Below the pieces are notes generated by a model. That model was given only the letters and a program-made list of their open reading frames with translations. It did no database searches and had not been told where the DNA came from. A stretch of 64,000 bases of DNA, taken from contig NC_055986.1 in the NCBI RefSeq assembly GCF_018446385.1, forward strand, positions 104,813,344-104,877,343, read 5' to 3'. This document shows positions 46,300 through 58,040 of this stretch, in pieces. The position numbers and the translations under genes were made by a program. Numbering within the stretch: position 1 is the first letter of the stretch; every line of letters begins with the position of its first letter. The stretch comes from Zingiber officinale. Taxonomy: Eukaryota; Streptophyta; Magnoliopsida; Zingiberales; Zingiberaceae.

Positions 46300-47984
46300 C
46301 CTATTTTCTCCTTCCTCCCTTTCTTCCCTCTAGGGCCAGTGCTCATCTCACGTTGGTGGTCACGGCTTGAAGGAGAAGAAGAGAAGAAGCACTTGGTGGT
46401 CGGTTGCTTAGAGGAGAAGAAGGAGGAGGAGGCGCCTCTTCACTTCGCATTCTTTGTGGCCGGGAGTTTGGAAAGGAAGGAGAAGGCTGGGTGTCTTTGT
46501 TTTAGTAGATCGTCGCTCACACGACGTCCAAGAGGAGAAGAGGAATACAACAGAAGATCAAGAGGTCTTTAAGATACAAAGAAAGGTATAATTAGTTAAT
46601 TATTTTCGCTGTGTACTAGTTTAGTTTTCCTTTGTATGGATCCTGAAATACCAACACAAGAGGCTAGCTATCTTGTACTTCGATTGAGGTCTCTATAGTT
46701 AAACCTAGAGTTTACTGTAAGGAGTTTAAATATTCAATTTCTTTGAAAGGCTTTGTCTAGGAAGTGGTTGATGATCTCATACCCAAAAAGGTCGAGTGCC
46801 TCGCCAACGACCTAGAAACCAATCCTTGAAATAGATATTTAATCAACTTCTGTAATATGGTTTAACTTCTGATGAACACATGGGTTGAACTTGGATTAAT
46901 AATGTTAAGTTTCGTTTGCAATCCAAGTTTATCTTCTGAAAAACACATGGATTGCTAAGAAAAGTTCTGTGATTGTACAAATTTTTGTACAGGGGAAACA
47001 GAACGGAATTCCGAGTAGCGCCAACAACAAGTTAGCTAAATACTGATGTCTTCGCATAGGTAATTCTCTGGCTAACCAGAGTTGACCCCACCCGAACCCA
47101 ACTCCGACTTTCTCCTCGAGCAGCCTTCCTCCCCGGCTTCTAGTCCCTTGGACCACCGCGCGCATCCTTCTCATTCACCGGTGTACTCTTTCGCAGCATC
47201 TTGTCATTCGAATGCACCAAGCCCGTCGACTCCATTCCCGTGTCATCCTTCTCGCTAGCTGCGTCTTCCGCTCGACTTCTTGCATTTCTGAGCTCTCGCA
47301 CACTTAGACACAAGGATCAAACACAATAAGACCTAACTTAACTTGGTTGACCACATCAAAACCACCACGGGGTACTTACAATCTTTCACTTTTTGATGTG
47401 CAACAATCCAAGTTAAATTTAGAGTTAAACAGTAAGCAATAACATAATAAATGAAGTTAAACATGATAAATCAATACAATAAAATAAGTACAAGGATAAT
47501 TAAAAAATTATCCTAAGTCAACCTTAATCTCTTCTAACTTTTACATATTCCTCCTCATTTGATCATATTAAAAAAATTTGGAAAAAAATAAAGTAACCTT
47601 TTAGAAAAATTTTCACAAAGAAATACTTTGTTTTTGAAAAGAAATAAATTATTTTGGTACAACAAGTAATTTTTTTAAATAAATCTTTTAAAAATATTTT
47701 TTCAACTCTAAAAATTATATTATTTTTCCTGGATGTATGAGACACATTGTTGAACAGTAAAAAAAATAAAATTTCCAAAAATTTCTATTTTCTTGTATTT
47801 TTAATATTAATAATTATTTTTTCAGAAAGTAATTTGTAATAAATCAAGCATTATTCCAAAAATTTTGAAAATATTTGTAAGGATAGAGAATATTATATTT
47901 TATCACAAAAAAAAAATCAAAATTTAAGTCTTGTGAGATAAATTTAAATTTCAAAGTATGATTTTTATGATGTGAGGTAGTAAC

Positions 47985-49225
47985 ATATTTTGGAGAGCCT
48001 GAACTTTCTCAGAATTGACTTCAATTCCTCATTCAATAATGATATATCCAAGAAATTTCCTATTTTAAACCCCGAAGAGACATTTGTGGGGGTTTAGCTT
48101 GAGCCCACATTGTCTTAGAGTACAGTAGATTTACTCAATGTCCAAGATAAGGGGTTTCGGCTCGTACAGAATTGATTAAGATATCATCCACATATACCCC
48201 CCACATTCTTTTCTACCTAGTGCTTAAAAACCTGATCCATAAGTCGTTGGTAAGTCGCCCTTGTATTTTTTTTTTTTTAAATCGAAAGGCATATCAATGT
48301 AGAAAAAGATTTCGTTGGGGTGATGAAACTAACTTTTTCTTGATCCTCAAGATTTAAGGGAATTTGATGGTAGCCTCGATAAGTGTCCAACATGCATATG
48401 AGCTTACAATCAGAAGTCGAGTCTACAATTGGTCGATACAAGGAAGTGAATAGTAATCCTTTGGGCAATTTTGTTGAAGTATTGGAAGTCGATACAAACC
48501 CGCAACTTGCCTCTGTGTTTAGATACTAATACCACATTAGATAATCAAGTCAGAAACTTGACTTCCCATATGTACTCGTCTTCTAACATCTTATCTATTT
48601 CTATCTAAATTACTTGATTTTGCTTGGGTGAGAATTTCTACTTCCTCTTCCAAATAGGTCGAGCCTCAAGAAGCATATTCAGCAGATGAACCATCACCGA
48701 GGGAGAGACACTTGTAACTTCTTTAGTCGACCAGACGAAGACATTGTGGTTACACAAGAGACAAGTAATCAATGCTTCCTTGAGTTCTGAGTCAATATCT
48801 ATGGCGACTTAGGTGACCTCTCTTGGTTGGTTAGGATAATTTGCACCCCTCGGTGGCCATCCTTGGGCTGGATTATTAGTGTCTCCTTGGTAACCTGAAA
48901 GAAAGTGTTGTGGGCTTGGTGAGCATTTCGGGAATCAACCCGAATTATATCAACATAATATTTCCTAACTACCAATTGATTTCCCTTCACGTCCATGATT
49001 TGGTTATCCACCGAAAATTTGATCTTTTGGTGGAAAGTAGAAACTGCCTCCCGGAAGGTGCTCAATGTTGGTCTCCCTATATAACTTTGTAAACGGGCTC
49101 CGTATTTACAACGAGGAAATGTGTGTGTCTTGTCCTTCTCACTAGTTCCTCTCCTAGGCAGAGGGAGAGGTGAATTTAACCCATTAGTTGTACATGATGT
49201 CTTGTGAATCCTCGGATGCACCATA
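47985..49225 (-). mobile_element. Tat-like Gypsy pol fragment
   Basis: The minus strand shows a protease-side block (LQSYIGRPTLSTFREAVST, FHQKIKFSVDNQIMDVKGN) and a reverse transcriptase block (CKLICMLDTYRGYHQIPL, DQEKVSFIT). Both are typical of Tat-lineage Gypsy pol. No LTR of its own was found, and the ends are set by the surrounding Copia DNA. Broken, many breaks. Confidence 0.75.
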
Positions 49226-49503
49226 ACTCTAACATTCTCCTCGAGCAGATTTCCTTCCTAGTTTCTCGTCCCTCGGACTGTCACACGCATCCTTTTCACT
49301 CCACCAATGTACTCTTCCGCAGCTTCTAATTCCTCGGATGCACTGAGCCATCAACTCGCTTCCCGTGTTATCCTTATCATCCGCTACATCTTCTGCTCGA
49401 CTTTTTGTATTCCTAAGCATTTGCACACTTAGACACAAGATATCAAATACAACATGACCTAACTTGACCTGATTGACCACATCAAAACCAACTTGGAGTA
49501 CTT
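49226..49503 (-). repeat. Partial LTR of the older Sirevirus-like family
   Basis: Strongly similar to 47090-47386 and 52590-52872 (shared gacttgaccacatcaaaac-type end). Followed by a minus-strand purine tract at 49504-49520. Confidence 0.75.
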
Positions 49504-50570
49504 ATAATCTTTCTTTTTTTGATGTGCATCAACCTAAGTTAAGTTAGGATACCAAAATAACATATGAAATAATAAATACAAAAATTTGTAATTATTAACT
49601 ATAGAAAAATATTGCAAATATGTAGAATATATCTCCCCCTTAATTTAAGCTCTACATTTCTCTCCCCTTTGATCACATAAAAAAAAAGGTAAATAAAGAC
49701 AAATCTGATAATTTTCCTAAGTGCTATTGAGCTAGTGATCAAGGTAAAAAAAAATTACAAGAATTATTTTTCAAATATCTGAATTTTTAAAAATTAAAAA
49801 CTAGATTTGTCACAAAATAATTTAAAAATTATTTTAAAGTGTAAAAAAATCTTGAAAATTTTTGTAAAATATAAGCATAATACAGAACATGATAAAAATT
49901 TCAAGTATAGAACATTTTGTATTTTAATGTTAAAAAAATATTTTAAATAGATAAGGTTATTCTCGAATCTAAAAATTTAAAAATAATTTTTGAATCCTAA
50001 AAATTTGACTAATTTTTCAAGATATTCAAAATACAACGATAATTATCTAAAATATTAGATTTTTCAAAAATCCTTCTCAAAAAATAACTTGATTAGTAAA
50101 AAATATGTATTTTTAGAAAATATATATTAAAAAAATCAACTTTGACCTCTAAAAATTTTCTTAATTTTTTCGAGTGTATAAAATAAAATATTTATCTGTA
50201 GAAAAATTAATTTTTAAAATTCAACTTTTGAGAATTTTTAATTAAAATTAATTTTTCGGTAATTAATTTATGAAAATTTATCTATCTATTAGACAATTCC
50301 AAAAGTCTTTCTACTAACATAAACCCTATAGTTACATTGTAGTAATAATTTTGAGAATAAAATTCAAACAGTAAATTTATACAAAAAATAGCATAGCAAT
50401 TAAGTAAAAAAATTTCTAATCTAGTAAATTTATGATTAATTTGAAGGAGATCTAGATTAGCTGATTAGGTATGTTTTTGGAACCCAATATAGATTCTTAC
50501 TTACTGGATTAATTATGAATTTTCTTGGAATTATATTTCTTGATACTTTTATGATTTGACCCCTATGATT

Positions 50571-51950
50571 TCATAAATACCAATTAAACCTACCATGATT
50601 TTTAAAATTTGAATTTTGAAAAGAACTTGAATTTAAGCATGCATCAATCTTTTTCCATAATTCTATTTGTCCTTTTAATTTTTTATTTTCATTTTGAACT
50701 TTATCATATTCTTCTAGTATACATGTCTTAGCTAAAATTGTTTTCAAATTCATATTTTCCTTTTTCATATTTATAATTTTATATTTAAGCTTACATAAAG
50801 ATTTAGACATTGATTTTATACCAGAATATAACTGATCGGGAGGTAAAAGTCATACCTCACTTATCAGATCTGATCTAAAGTCGGATTTTTCTTCTTCACT
50901 GCTACTTTTTTTAGATGTAGCTCCCCCCTTCATCGATGTTCTCCTCTTGATGACTTGCTATTAGAGCTAGTTCGGCATAGATCTCTAGTTCGAACTTTGA
51001 TGATTTGTCTCACGTCACCTTCATATTCTTCTGCTTTGATTTGATTAACCCTTTATTTTTCTCCTTGTTTTCAACTTTGGGAGTCATCCTTGATGTGCCC
51101 TTCTTTATCACAGTTGTAGCATCTAATATTTCTTTTACCTTTTGGATTTCTCTTGGAATGCATCTCATTAAATTTGTTAGATCTAAAAACCTTTTGAATT
51201 TCCTTACTATACATGCTTCTTGATCCGTGTCGAGTGAGGAGTTTGATTCTTGCTCGATCTTCTTAGCTTTGAAAGCTAGGTTCTGAGTTGGCTCCTTTTC
51301 TTTTGTAATTTTTGCACATCGAGACTCATGTTATTCAAAAGTTAAAAAAATATTCTAGGGTACTTATCTCCAAGTCCTTAGAGATATAGTATGTATCTAC
51401 TAACTTTGTCCATTTTTGTGTTCTCAAAAAAGCATTGAGCGTGTATCAGATTGAATCCCAATTTGGTACTGATTCTCTGAGGTTGTTGAGTTAGGTGATT
51501 AGTTCCTTGATCTTCTCATGGAGTTGAGTCACCTTCTCTCCCTTTGTCATCCGGAGGTTTGTTAGCTAATTTCGTAGGGATGTCCCGTCTCGCTAGCTTG
51601 GCCTCCGAGGTGCCTTCATGGAACTCCAGGAATTTCTCCTAGAGATATTTGGCGCCGATTCGGTTGACTTCTTATAGTGACAGTACGATTAGCAAATGGA
51701 ATTGTACTTTGTAGTTAGCCACAAAGTTGGCCTGCTACTTTTTATTCCATAGGTTTTCCTCTTTTTATTCTCTGTTTTCATCGCTGGGTACTTCAAAATC
51801 ATTTTTTAACGTTAGAAATATATCAAAATCAGTTTTAAAGTATACCTCTATTTTGCGCTTCCAAAGTATAAATTCTCCTTTGAACTTTAGCGGATGAATA
51901 ATTGAATCAGTCATCGTCTTGTTGCTTCAGTGGGCAATTAGTCCTTCTGA
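50571..51950 (-). mobile_element. gag-like region of the older Sirevirus-like fossil
   Basis: A coiled-coil frame (YKIINMKKENMNLKTILAK, EYDKVQNENKKLKGQIELW) at 50571-50810 corresponds to the gag tail of the Sirevirus at 34213. DNA to 51950 resembles a strongly decayed gag with a zinc-knuckle-like part near 51090. Broken, many breaks. Confidence 0.65.
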
Positions 51951-51973
51951 GGTGGTTAGGCTTTGATACCACT

Positions 51974-52872
51974 TGTAGATCCACGTAGGCCGGCTAGAAA
52001 AGGATGAATAACCCTAAAAAAATTAGCCAAAATCTCTTACTTTTACTTAGCAAGGATAGTCAAATTAAGTAACTACAAATAATTAACATAAAAAGTAATA
52101 ACATAAATAAAGTAAGAGGACAGAAGGATTTATTTGGTTACAACTTAGTTGGCTGTTAATCCAAGATAGTTGAAAATTCCAATAAGAAAAATTTCCTTCG
52201 TACAGGCAGGGTAGCCTCTTAGAGACCTTGAACACTAAAAAAAAGTTAGGAAAATGAATAAGAGGTTATTTATTATTTCCTACCTCCATGAGGCTTTTTA
52301 TAGCCTCCTGGGATGAAGTATTCGTTGATGTTTGTCGATTGAAGGCGCCTCCAAGAGGATACAGCTTATCCTCGAGCGATAAGACTTTTTTCTCTCTCAA
52401 CGGTTACTGAAGGCGACTCCAACCAGCTTGAGGGTGCCCCCCATGAAGGCACAAGGGCGCCTTCCATCTTCCTTGAGGGTGTCTTCCATCAGTCAGGTTA
52501 AATAGTTAACCTTCCAGAAAGGTTAACTCTTCCTTGTTCTTACTTTTGGGTGATGCTCTTGTCATCCGGAGTTGAGCTCACCCGAACCTAACTCCGACCT
52601 TCTCCTTAAGCAGACTTCCTTCCTGGCTTCTCATCATTCGGATTGCTGCGTGCGTCCTTCTCACTCCACTAGTATACTCTTCCGCAATTTCTCATCTCTC
52701 GAATGCACCGAGCCCATCGACTCACTTCCTATGCCATCCTTCTTGTCTGCTACGTCTTCTGCTTAACTTCTTGTGTTTCTATGCTCCTGCACACTTAGAC
52801 ATAAGATATCAAATATAATAGAACCTAATTTGACTTGGTTGATCACATCAAAACTAATCCAAGGTACTTACA
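51974..52872 (-). repeat. Right (5') LTR of the older Sirevirus-like fossil
   Basis: Begins TGTAGATCC and ends GTACTTACA in plus reading, with the primer site TGGTATCAAAGC two bases away at 51960-51971. It has GAAGGCGCCT-type palindromic phrases at 52340-52480 upstream of a minus-strand TATA (ggctataaaaag near 52295), the same layout as the related copy at 39546. Confidence 0.8.
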
Positions 52873-53017
52873 CTTCTCTCATAGCAGAAGTACTAGCCTG
52901 GGTAGGGAACACCTCCCTGGGCATTCCTATAGGCCGAGTTGATTTTTGTTGTAGCATCGATGATGCCTTGACGAGTTGGGATAGTGATCATTCAAGGGGT
53001 TGGGCGCGAGTGGTGAT

Positions 53018-53750
53018 TGTATGTTAAGGTTGATTGTCTGGGTTATCACCTACCATGTGATCTTGTGAAGCTTTCCCAAGGAGTCTAGGAGTAGAAACAC
53101 ATCAAGAAAAGTGGGTTAGAATGACAACCAATGAGTTTCCTAGCGCAACCACTCCGACACTCAAGTAAGTCTTCGAAAAAGAAGTAAAAGATACGTAAGG
53201 GAATTAGAATTTGATGTGTTATGTGCATATACTTTTTCTCATGAGGACATATTACCTTTTATAGGATCATAACTCTCCTCCATACTCTCCCTGCTATGTC
53301 CCTAGTTTTTCATGATTGTTTCCATGTTTTTCGGCATAAATGATCATTTATGCACTTTTATTTCGAGGTGTGAATACCTATGTTTCCCGCCTTTCTTGCA
53401 ATAACGACTATGTTGTCAACGTCTTTAATAAATGATAGTTAATTGCTTTAATTTCTGACAATTAAGATCATTTTGGGTTAGTCAGGAGTAGGGAATCGAG
53501 TGTAAATTGGATCCTAAATTGAGAACCGACTCTGATCTTGCATTTGAGTCGGGTGTCAAGTTTGGATTGGATCTTAAATCGAGAATCGAGTATGATCTTA
53601 GATTCCAGTCAGAAGTCGGGAGTTGAGAGTTGAGTCTCGAGTCGGTAATGATTATAACACAATTATTTTTAACTTTTGATTATCATCGTGGTAAGACTAA
53701 CCTCTTATGCCACGTGGTATTTCATATTACCTCCTGTATCATTGTATTTG
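53018..53750 (+). repeat. Right LTR of the outer Gypsy fossil (incomplete)
   Basis: Starts TGTATGTTAAGG and follows the left copy through the tctcatgagga and ggagtcgag-type subrepeats to about 53750, where similarity ends. A purine-rich aaggggttgggcgcgag precedes it. It lacks the part corresponding to the last several hundred bases of the left copy. Confidence 0.65.
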
Positions 53751-53804
53751 AGCCTTAATTAAATTGATGTTAAACTTGTCAAAGATTAAACAAAAGAATT
53801 GTAA

Positions 53805-54930
53805 GGGGGTGTTTGGTTTAGGAGAATAGGAGTGGGGAATGAGAATGCGAATCATTGATTGTCATTATTAATGTTTGGATTATAGGAATAGAAATACAAA
53901 TAAGGGAATGAATCTTTGAAATTGGGTAATAACTCATTCTCATGTACCTCCCCTTCAATGAGTCATTACCATATTTTCATCAATCAAATTATTCTCTTAT
54001 TCCAAACATACCCTTGACCTAAAACTAAAATTTTCTCCCTTACTATCAAATATCAAATATCAAAATATATTTATTTATTTTTTCTTTCATACCATTTCTC
54101 TCTCCTTGTTCGCTCTCATCATATTTTCTCTCTCATCATATTTTCATACACTTTCTCTCTCCTTAATCTCTCATATCACAGTCTCTTTCCTTTTTTTTCT
54201 CATTACACATTCTCTCTTATCATATTTTCTCTCTCCTCAATCTCTCCCATCACACTCTTTTTTCTCTTTTTTTCTCATCACACTTTCTCTCTCCTCAATC
54301 TCTCTTGTCACTCTCTCTCCTTTTTTTCCTCAACACACTTTCTCTCTCATAATACTTTTTCCCTCATCATATTTTCTCTCTCCTCAATCTCTCCTATCAC
54401 ACTCACTATTCTCTTTTTTTTCTCATCACACTTTCTCTCTCATCATACTTTCTCTCTCACCATACTTTCTCTCTCCTCAATCTCTCTCATCACACACTCT
54501 CTCCTCATTTTTTCTCATTATATTTTCTCTCTCTTCATCCTCTCCCATCATACTTTCTCTCACATCATATTTTCTCTCTCATCTTCTCTCACCATGCTCT
54601 CTCCTATCACACTCTTTTTTCTCATTTTCTCTCATCACACTTTCTTTGTCTTCATTCTTTCTCATCACACTTTCTCTCTCATCATACTTCCTCTCTCATC
54701 ATTCTCTTTTATCATATTTTTCTCTCACATTCATCTTTCTCTCACATCTAATTTTTTCTTTTATTTTCCTTTAAGGGTAAAAAAGGAAATTTTGATTTAT
54801 TCCGATAGAAAATATGCAACTAACCAAACATTGCTTTTAAGAGTGATATCCATGCTCATACTCATTCTCATTTCACAATACAATGATTCTTATTCCGATT
54901 CCTATTCTTAGGAAAGAACCAAACGCCCCC
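53805..54930. mobile_element. Non-autonomous PIF/Harbinger (Tourist-like) element
   Basis: Ends are GGGGGTGTTTGGTT and, on the other side, AACCAAACGCCCCC. The 3 bp duplication TAA flanks both (53802-53804, 54931-54933). TIR form and TAA target are typical of PIF/Harbinger. The inner ends also share AATAGGA-type DNA. At 1126 bp it is long for a Tourist MITE because 54070-54770 is a CTCTCTCATCATACTTT-type low-complexity expansion. No transposase. The 222-codon Ser/Leu/Phe-rich frame across it (54106-54774) is a by-product of the repeats. Confidence 0.9.
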
Positions 54931-55049
54931 TAACATTATTTGTTTTACTAATTTTTGTCTGTATGCTTTTGTTTTATTTTAGTTAAAAATATCTTATTTT
55001 TAAAAAATATATTAAAAGGATGCTTTATTATTATTATTAGAATAATTTT

Positions 55050-55280
55050 AATCAAAACTATCCTATCATATGTTTAGTTGGATGGTATAAAAATAGGGAA
55101 TGAGAAAAAAATAGAAAATTAGTATTTGATTTGAGAAATTGATCATGGATCTCACATATTCAATCTCTCAAATATAAAAATAGATCATTATTAAATAAAA
55201 TGAGAGAATAAAAATTCCTCTATTCTCATCCTCCACTTCTATCTTTCTCATTCCTTTCTTAAAATCAAGCACCCTCTAAA
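55050..55280. repeat. Possible small MITE remnant
   Basis: catatgtttagttggatgg near the left and aatcaagcaccctctaaa at the right, with an interior of gaatgagaaaaaaatag and ttctcattcctttctt that are partly complementary. The arms suggest a decayed Tourist-like element, but no target duplication was found. Confidence 0.35.
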
Positions 55281-55689
55281 TATTTTTAATCAATTGCTCA
55301 ATATTATAATAATTTTAACGAAAACTCTTTTTTTTTCGACTATACTAATAATTTTTCAGGGTACTTCAGGCGTTCATTGACTCGCAACTGCATAAATCTT
55401 TTATTGGACGGATTCACGGGGCCCACTTAAATAAGGTGAAAAACAAGTAACGAACACCTCTCCTCCGCCGTCAGGCGGCTTCAGATCTTCTTCATTTACA
55501 CCGAGCACTTCTCCGTGGATTCACTGTTAGGGTTTTGATCGTCTCTCTCGCTAAGGTTCATGCAGTATTCGGTCGATTGGTTTCTTTTCTCTTCCTTCCC
55601 CGCCCGAACTCTGGAATTCGGGTTGGATGGTTAGGTAGATCTCGGGAGGAGATCGAGAAATTAGGTTTACGGGACGAGGAGAGGAAAAC

Positions 55690-57764
55690 ATGTTCTATGG
55701 GACGAGCGTGTGGGATCCGTGGCGCATTGTGGCGCAGATCGTCTGCCTTCAGTGCCTCTACTATCTCACGCTTGGCTTCTTCATGGTCCTCCTTGTTGGT
55801 ACGCGGGTGTCGCGGATGAGCCTCATGTACTTATTTGATTTCTCCACGCTCGTCGCGTCCAGCGTCACCGGCTGGTGCGCCATCGTTTCCTTCGTTCTCA
55901 GTTCTCTCGCTGGGTAAAAATCTCAACTTTCTTACGTTGTATTTATTAATTTCTTTGTCTTTGTGCTTGATTGTGCGATGGAGATTATTTCCCTTTTCCC
56001 ACCAACCTTACTAGGTAAAGGTGTCAATCTACAACCTAATTTTTGTCAACAGGCATGTTGATTTTTCTTCAAGTACTCAAACAAACAGCTAGTTACAGTG
56101 ACTTTGTTGGATAGGATTGAATTATGTTAATCTGTAGTATTAAAATGATTGAATGTATTCATCCTCAGAATTTCTAGTTTTGTGGATTGTGATTGATTCA
56201 GAGAAATCGCACTACCTATGCTTTTGAATATACTTTTTGTAATTAACAATGGCATAATCAGAGAAGTTCTATCTTATGGGCTTCATTTAGGATTTTTTTT
56301 TTTACTTTAATAGAAAAGTACAAGGAGGAGGAGAAGGTGATGGAAGACAAAACTGTACATGAGTGATCCATTATCCATTTGGACTTTTGTATTTTGTTAC
56401 TCTCCACTTGCCTCCTATTTTCCACCCAATTTAAGTCTTACTTTTCATGGCAGTGTTCTTTGTCTATGAATAGTGCTTGTATGAGTTGTAGTCTATGTAC
56501 TTGTTTAAAATGCTGATACACTAGCTAGACTTCACAAAGTATAACTTTACTTCTTGTGGTACAGCAACTGTATTTCTTCTCATTGATATTAAGATGAATT
56601 TCTTGTGTCTGAATCTTGGATTGGGTTACCTTCCATAGTATGTTTTTCTGTGATCGAATTTCATCCTCAAGCTGTGTTGGTATTTCAAATCGTTCTTTAT
56701 TATCTATAAAAGCTTCCTGACTCAAGAGAGAAAAGTAACAATTTTATCAGCTAGTCTTTTGTTGTTCAAAATTGTGTGAAGACATTTTTTTTCTATCCCC
56801 AACTGCACTAAGTGTTTTTGATTCGATAAAGTCACAGTTTTCACCATGGTGCTTATGTTGGCTTATTGAAATAGGGTGCAAATTTATGTAGTGTGAAAAA
56901 TGGTAGAAAGTATACACCTAGAATAAATCATTTATCCCACAAATTTCCATTTATTTGCTTGATAAATAGTTGCGCAACTGATTGAAGTACCATATAGACT
57001 TTAAGAAAAGTATTCCAATCTTGTTTCTTTTGTAGACCTGTGCCTCTGCTTTATTATTCATGTATGCCAACTTTAATTTGTGAAGTCTAGTTATCCTGTA
57101 AAGTCTAGTTACCTCTCATTTTGTACTTGCAATTTTATTTTCTTCTTATGTATTAGTTGCCTTCTTTCAGTTGCATTGTATCTATATGCTTTGAATTGTG
57201 TTGCCTGCTGGAAGTATATAAACCATGTGTTCTTATTTGCATATGTTATTTCCGGAGTTGTGGTGGAGGTATCTCAATCTGCCTTCTATAATCTTGAAGC
57301 TTTCCTGACTTGAGAAAGGGAAAGAAAAGCAATTTGTTCAGCAGCTAGAAAATTATAAACTTTGATTAGATATGATTGGTTAACTTTTAGTTAACTTGTT
57401 TGGCGAAAGATGTAACACTATCATCTTTTTTTGAGCAGGGCAGTTTATTTGCTTTATTTGATAGAAAGAGTGAAGAAGTGCTTGGATTTCTCAGCTACCC
57501 TCTATATCATCCATCTCTTTATTTGCATCGTTTATGGAGGTTGGCCGTCTTCGATTACTTGGTGGGTTGTCAATATCCTTGGTTTGGCATTGATGTTTTT
57601 TCTTGGTGGATGGTTGTGCATGCGACGCGAGTCACGAGAAATTCCCATCACACGACTACGTTCAAGTAAGCAATATATTGTTGATCCTATTTGGTCAATT
57701 GTATTATGCTTTTATATCGCATGCAAGGCTTTATGCATCTGAAAGTATTTTTCTAGATCACTAA
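55690..57764 (+). CDS. SYS1: Golgi membrane protein SYS1 homologue
   Basis: SYS1 is a four-span Golgi protein that, in yeast and animals, recruits the Arl3/ARFRP1 GTPase and so tethers trans-Golgi transport factors. Exon 1 is 55690-55913 and exon 2 57439-57665, joined in frame through a Gly codon (GT-AG). The protein starts MFYGTSVWDPWRIVAQIVCL. Membrane spans fall about 13-37, 46-72, 91-110 and 114-133. Conserved blocks are LVGTRVSRMSLMYLFDFSTL, AKKCLDF-type VKKCLDFSATLYIIHLF and YGGWPSSITWWVVN. Exon 2 ends CGT TCA A before gtaagc. A small last exon at 57757-57764 (after ttttctag) would add Asn-His-stop and give 152 residues, the length I recall for the family. Reading on without splicing adds about 24 unrelated residues, so I favour the third exon. 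The intron of 1.5 kb looks empty. Confidence 0.93.
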
Positions 57765-57880
57765 TAGTTCTAGCTAATGGCTATTGGCAACATTTTATGG
57801 GAAAAGGAAATATTTGGAGGTTCTCGGCACCTTGTTCCTCAATTCCTAAAGGACCTAAACCATAAATTGATGGTCAGAAT

Positions 57881-58040
57881 TGTTGGTGTAGTTAGCACTA
57901 ATGGTCAAACTTAAGTTTTGATGAATGACAAATGATTTCAATTATGATTAATTAGTGGATTATCCGTCGGAAATGTCCTTGGAGTAGAAGTCATCGAAAG
58001 TTTCAAATCAACTAAAAATAATCATGTTCTGTTTTTTTTT
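57881..58040 (+). repeat. Relic of a Sirevirus LTR start
   Basis: TGTTGGTGTAGTTAGCACTA, atggtcaaacttaagttttg and atgaatgacaaatga match, in inverted orientation, the end of the LTRs at 24336 and 37121. Only the first 100-160 bases remain, and the rest has no match. A solo fragment, old. Confidence 0.7.

Larger units (their letters stand above)
40068..47026 (+). mobile_element. Angela/Tork-like solo LTR, itself interrupted twice
   Basis: The sequence begins TGATAGAATGTATAC and ends GCGCCAACA, flanked by gcaag and acaag, a 5 bp duplication with one change. The LTR of the older Sirevirus-like fossil continues directly on both sides (compare 52480-52600), which supports a clean insertion. Without the CACTA-like element and the second solo LTR it is about 2.2 kb, in the range of Angela-type LTRs. 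No internal region is present, so it is a solo LTR. A TATA-like ctctataaagcc is seen near 40970 and gaatataaaaaagg near 45117. Confidence 0.65.
39546..52872 (-). mobile_element. Composite of older Sirevirus-like Copia fossils
   Basis: Related LTR DNA is found at 39546-40067 with 47027-47386 (one copy opened by a later insertion), in part at 49226-49503, and at 51974-52872. A tRNA-iMet-type primer site lies at 51960-51971, and purine tracts abut the ends at 47386 and 49503 on the minus strand, so at least two elements of one family are represented. Between them lie gag-like DNA (50570-51950) and an unrelated Gypsy pol fragment (47985-49225). No clean target duplication is seen at the outer ends, which suggests recombination between elements. 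Heavily broken, old. Confidence 0.65.
21059..53750 (+). mobile_element. Outer Tat-like Gypsy fossil hosting a nest of insertions
   Basis: Similar LTR sequence occurs at 21059 onward and 53018-53750 in the same orientation, both starting TGTATGTT. Between them, gag-like segments resembling the plant 'putative gypsy type transposon' N-terminal domain are seen at 22533-23171, and coiled-coil gag-like DNA at 37841-39545. Everything else in between belongs to later insertions. No pol belonging to this element was found, so it was probably non-autonomous. It is clearly broken, with many breaks. The two LTR copies differ markedly by eye (well above 10 percent), so it is the oldest member of the nest. 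Confidence 0.7.

Noticed and set aside
54106-54774. A 222-codon Ser/Leu/Phe-rich frame that looks like a membrane protein
   Set aside because: It is the translation of CTCTCTCATCA-type repeats inside a Harbinger element; there is no domain, and frames of similar kind occur by necessity in such repeats.
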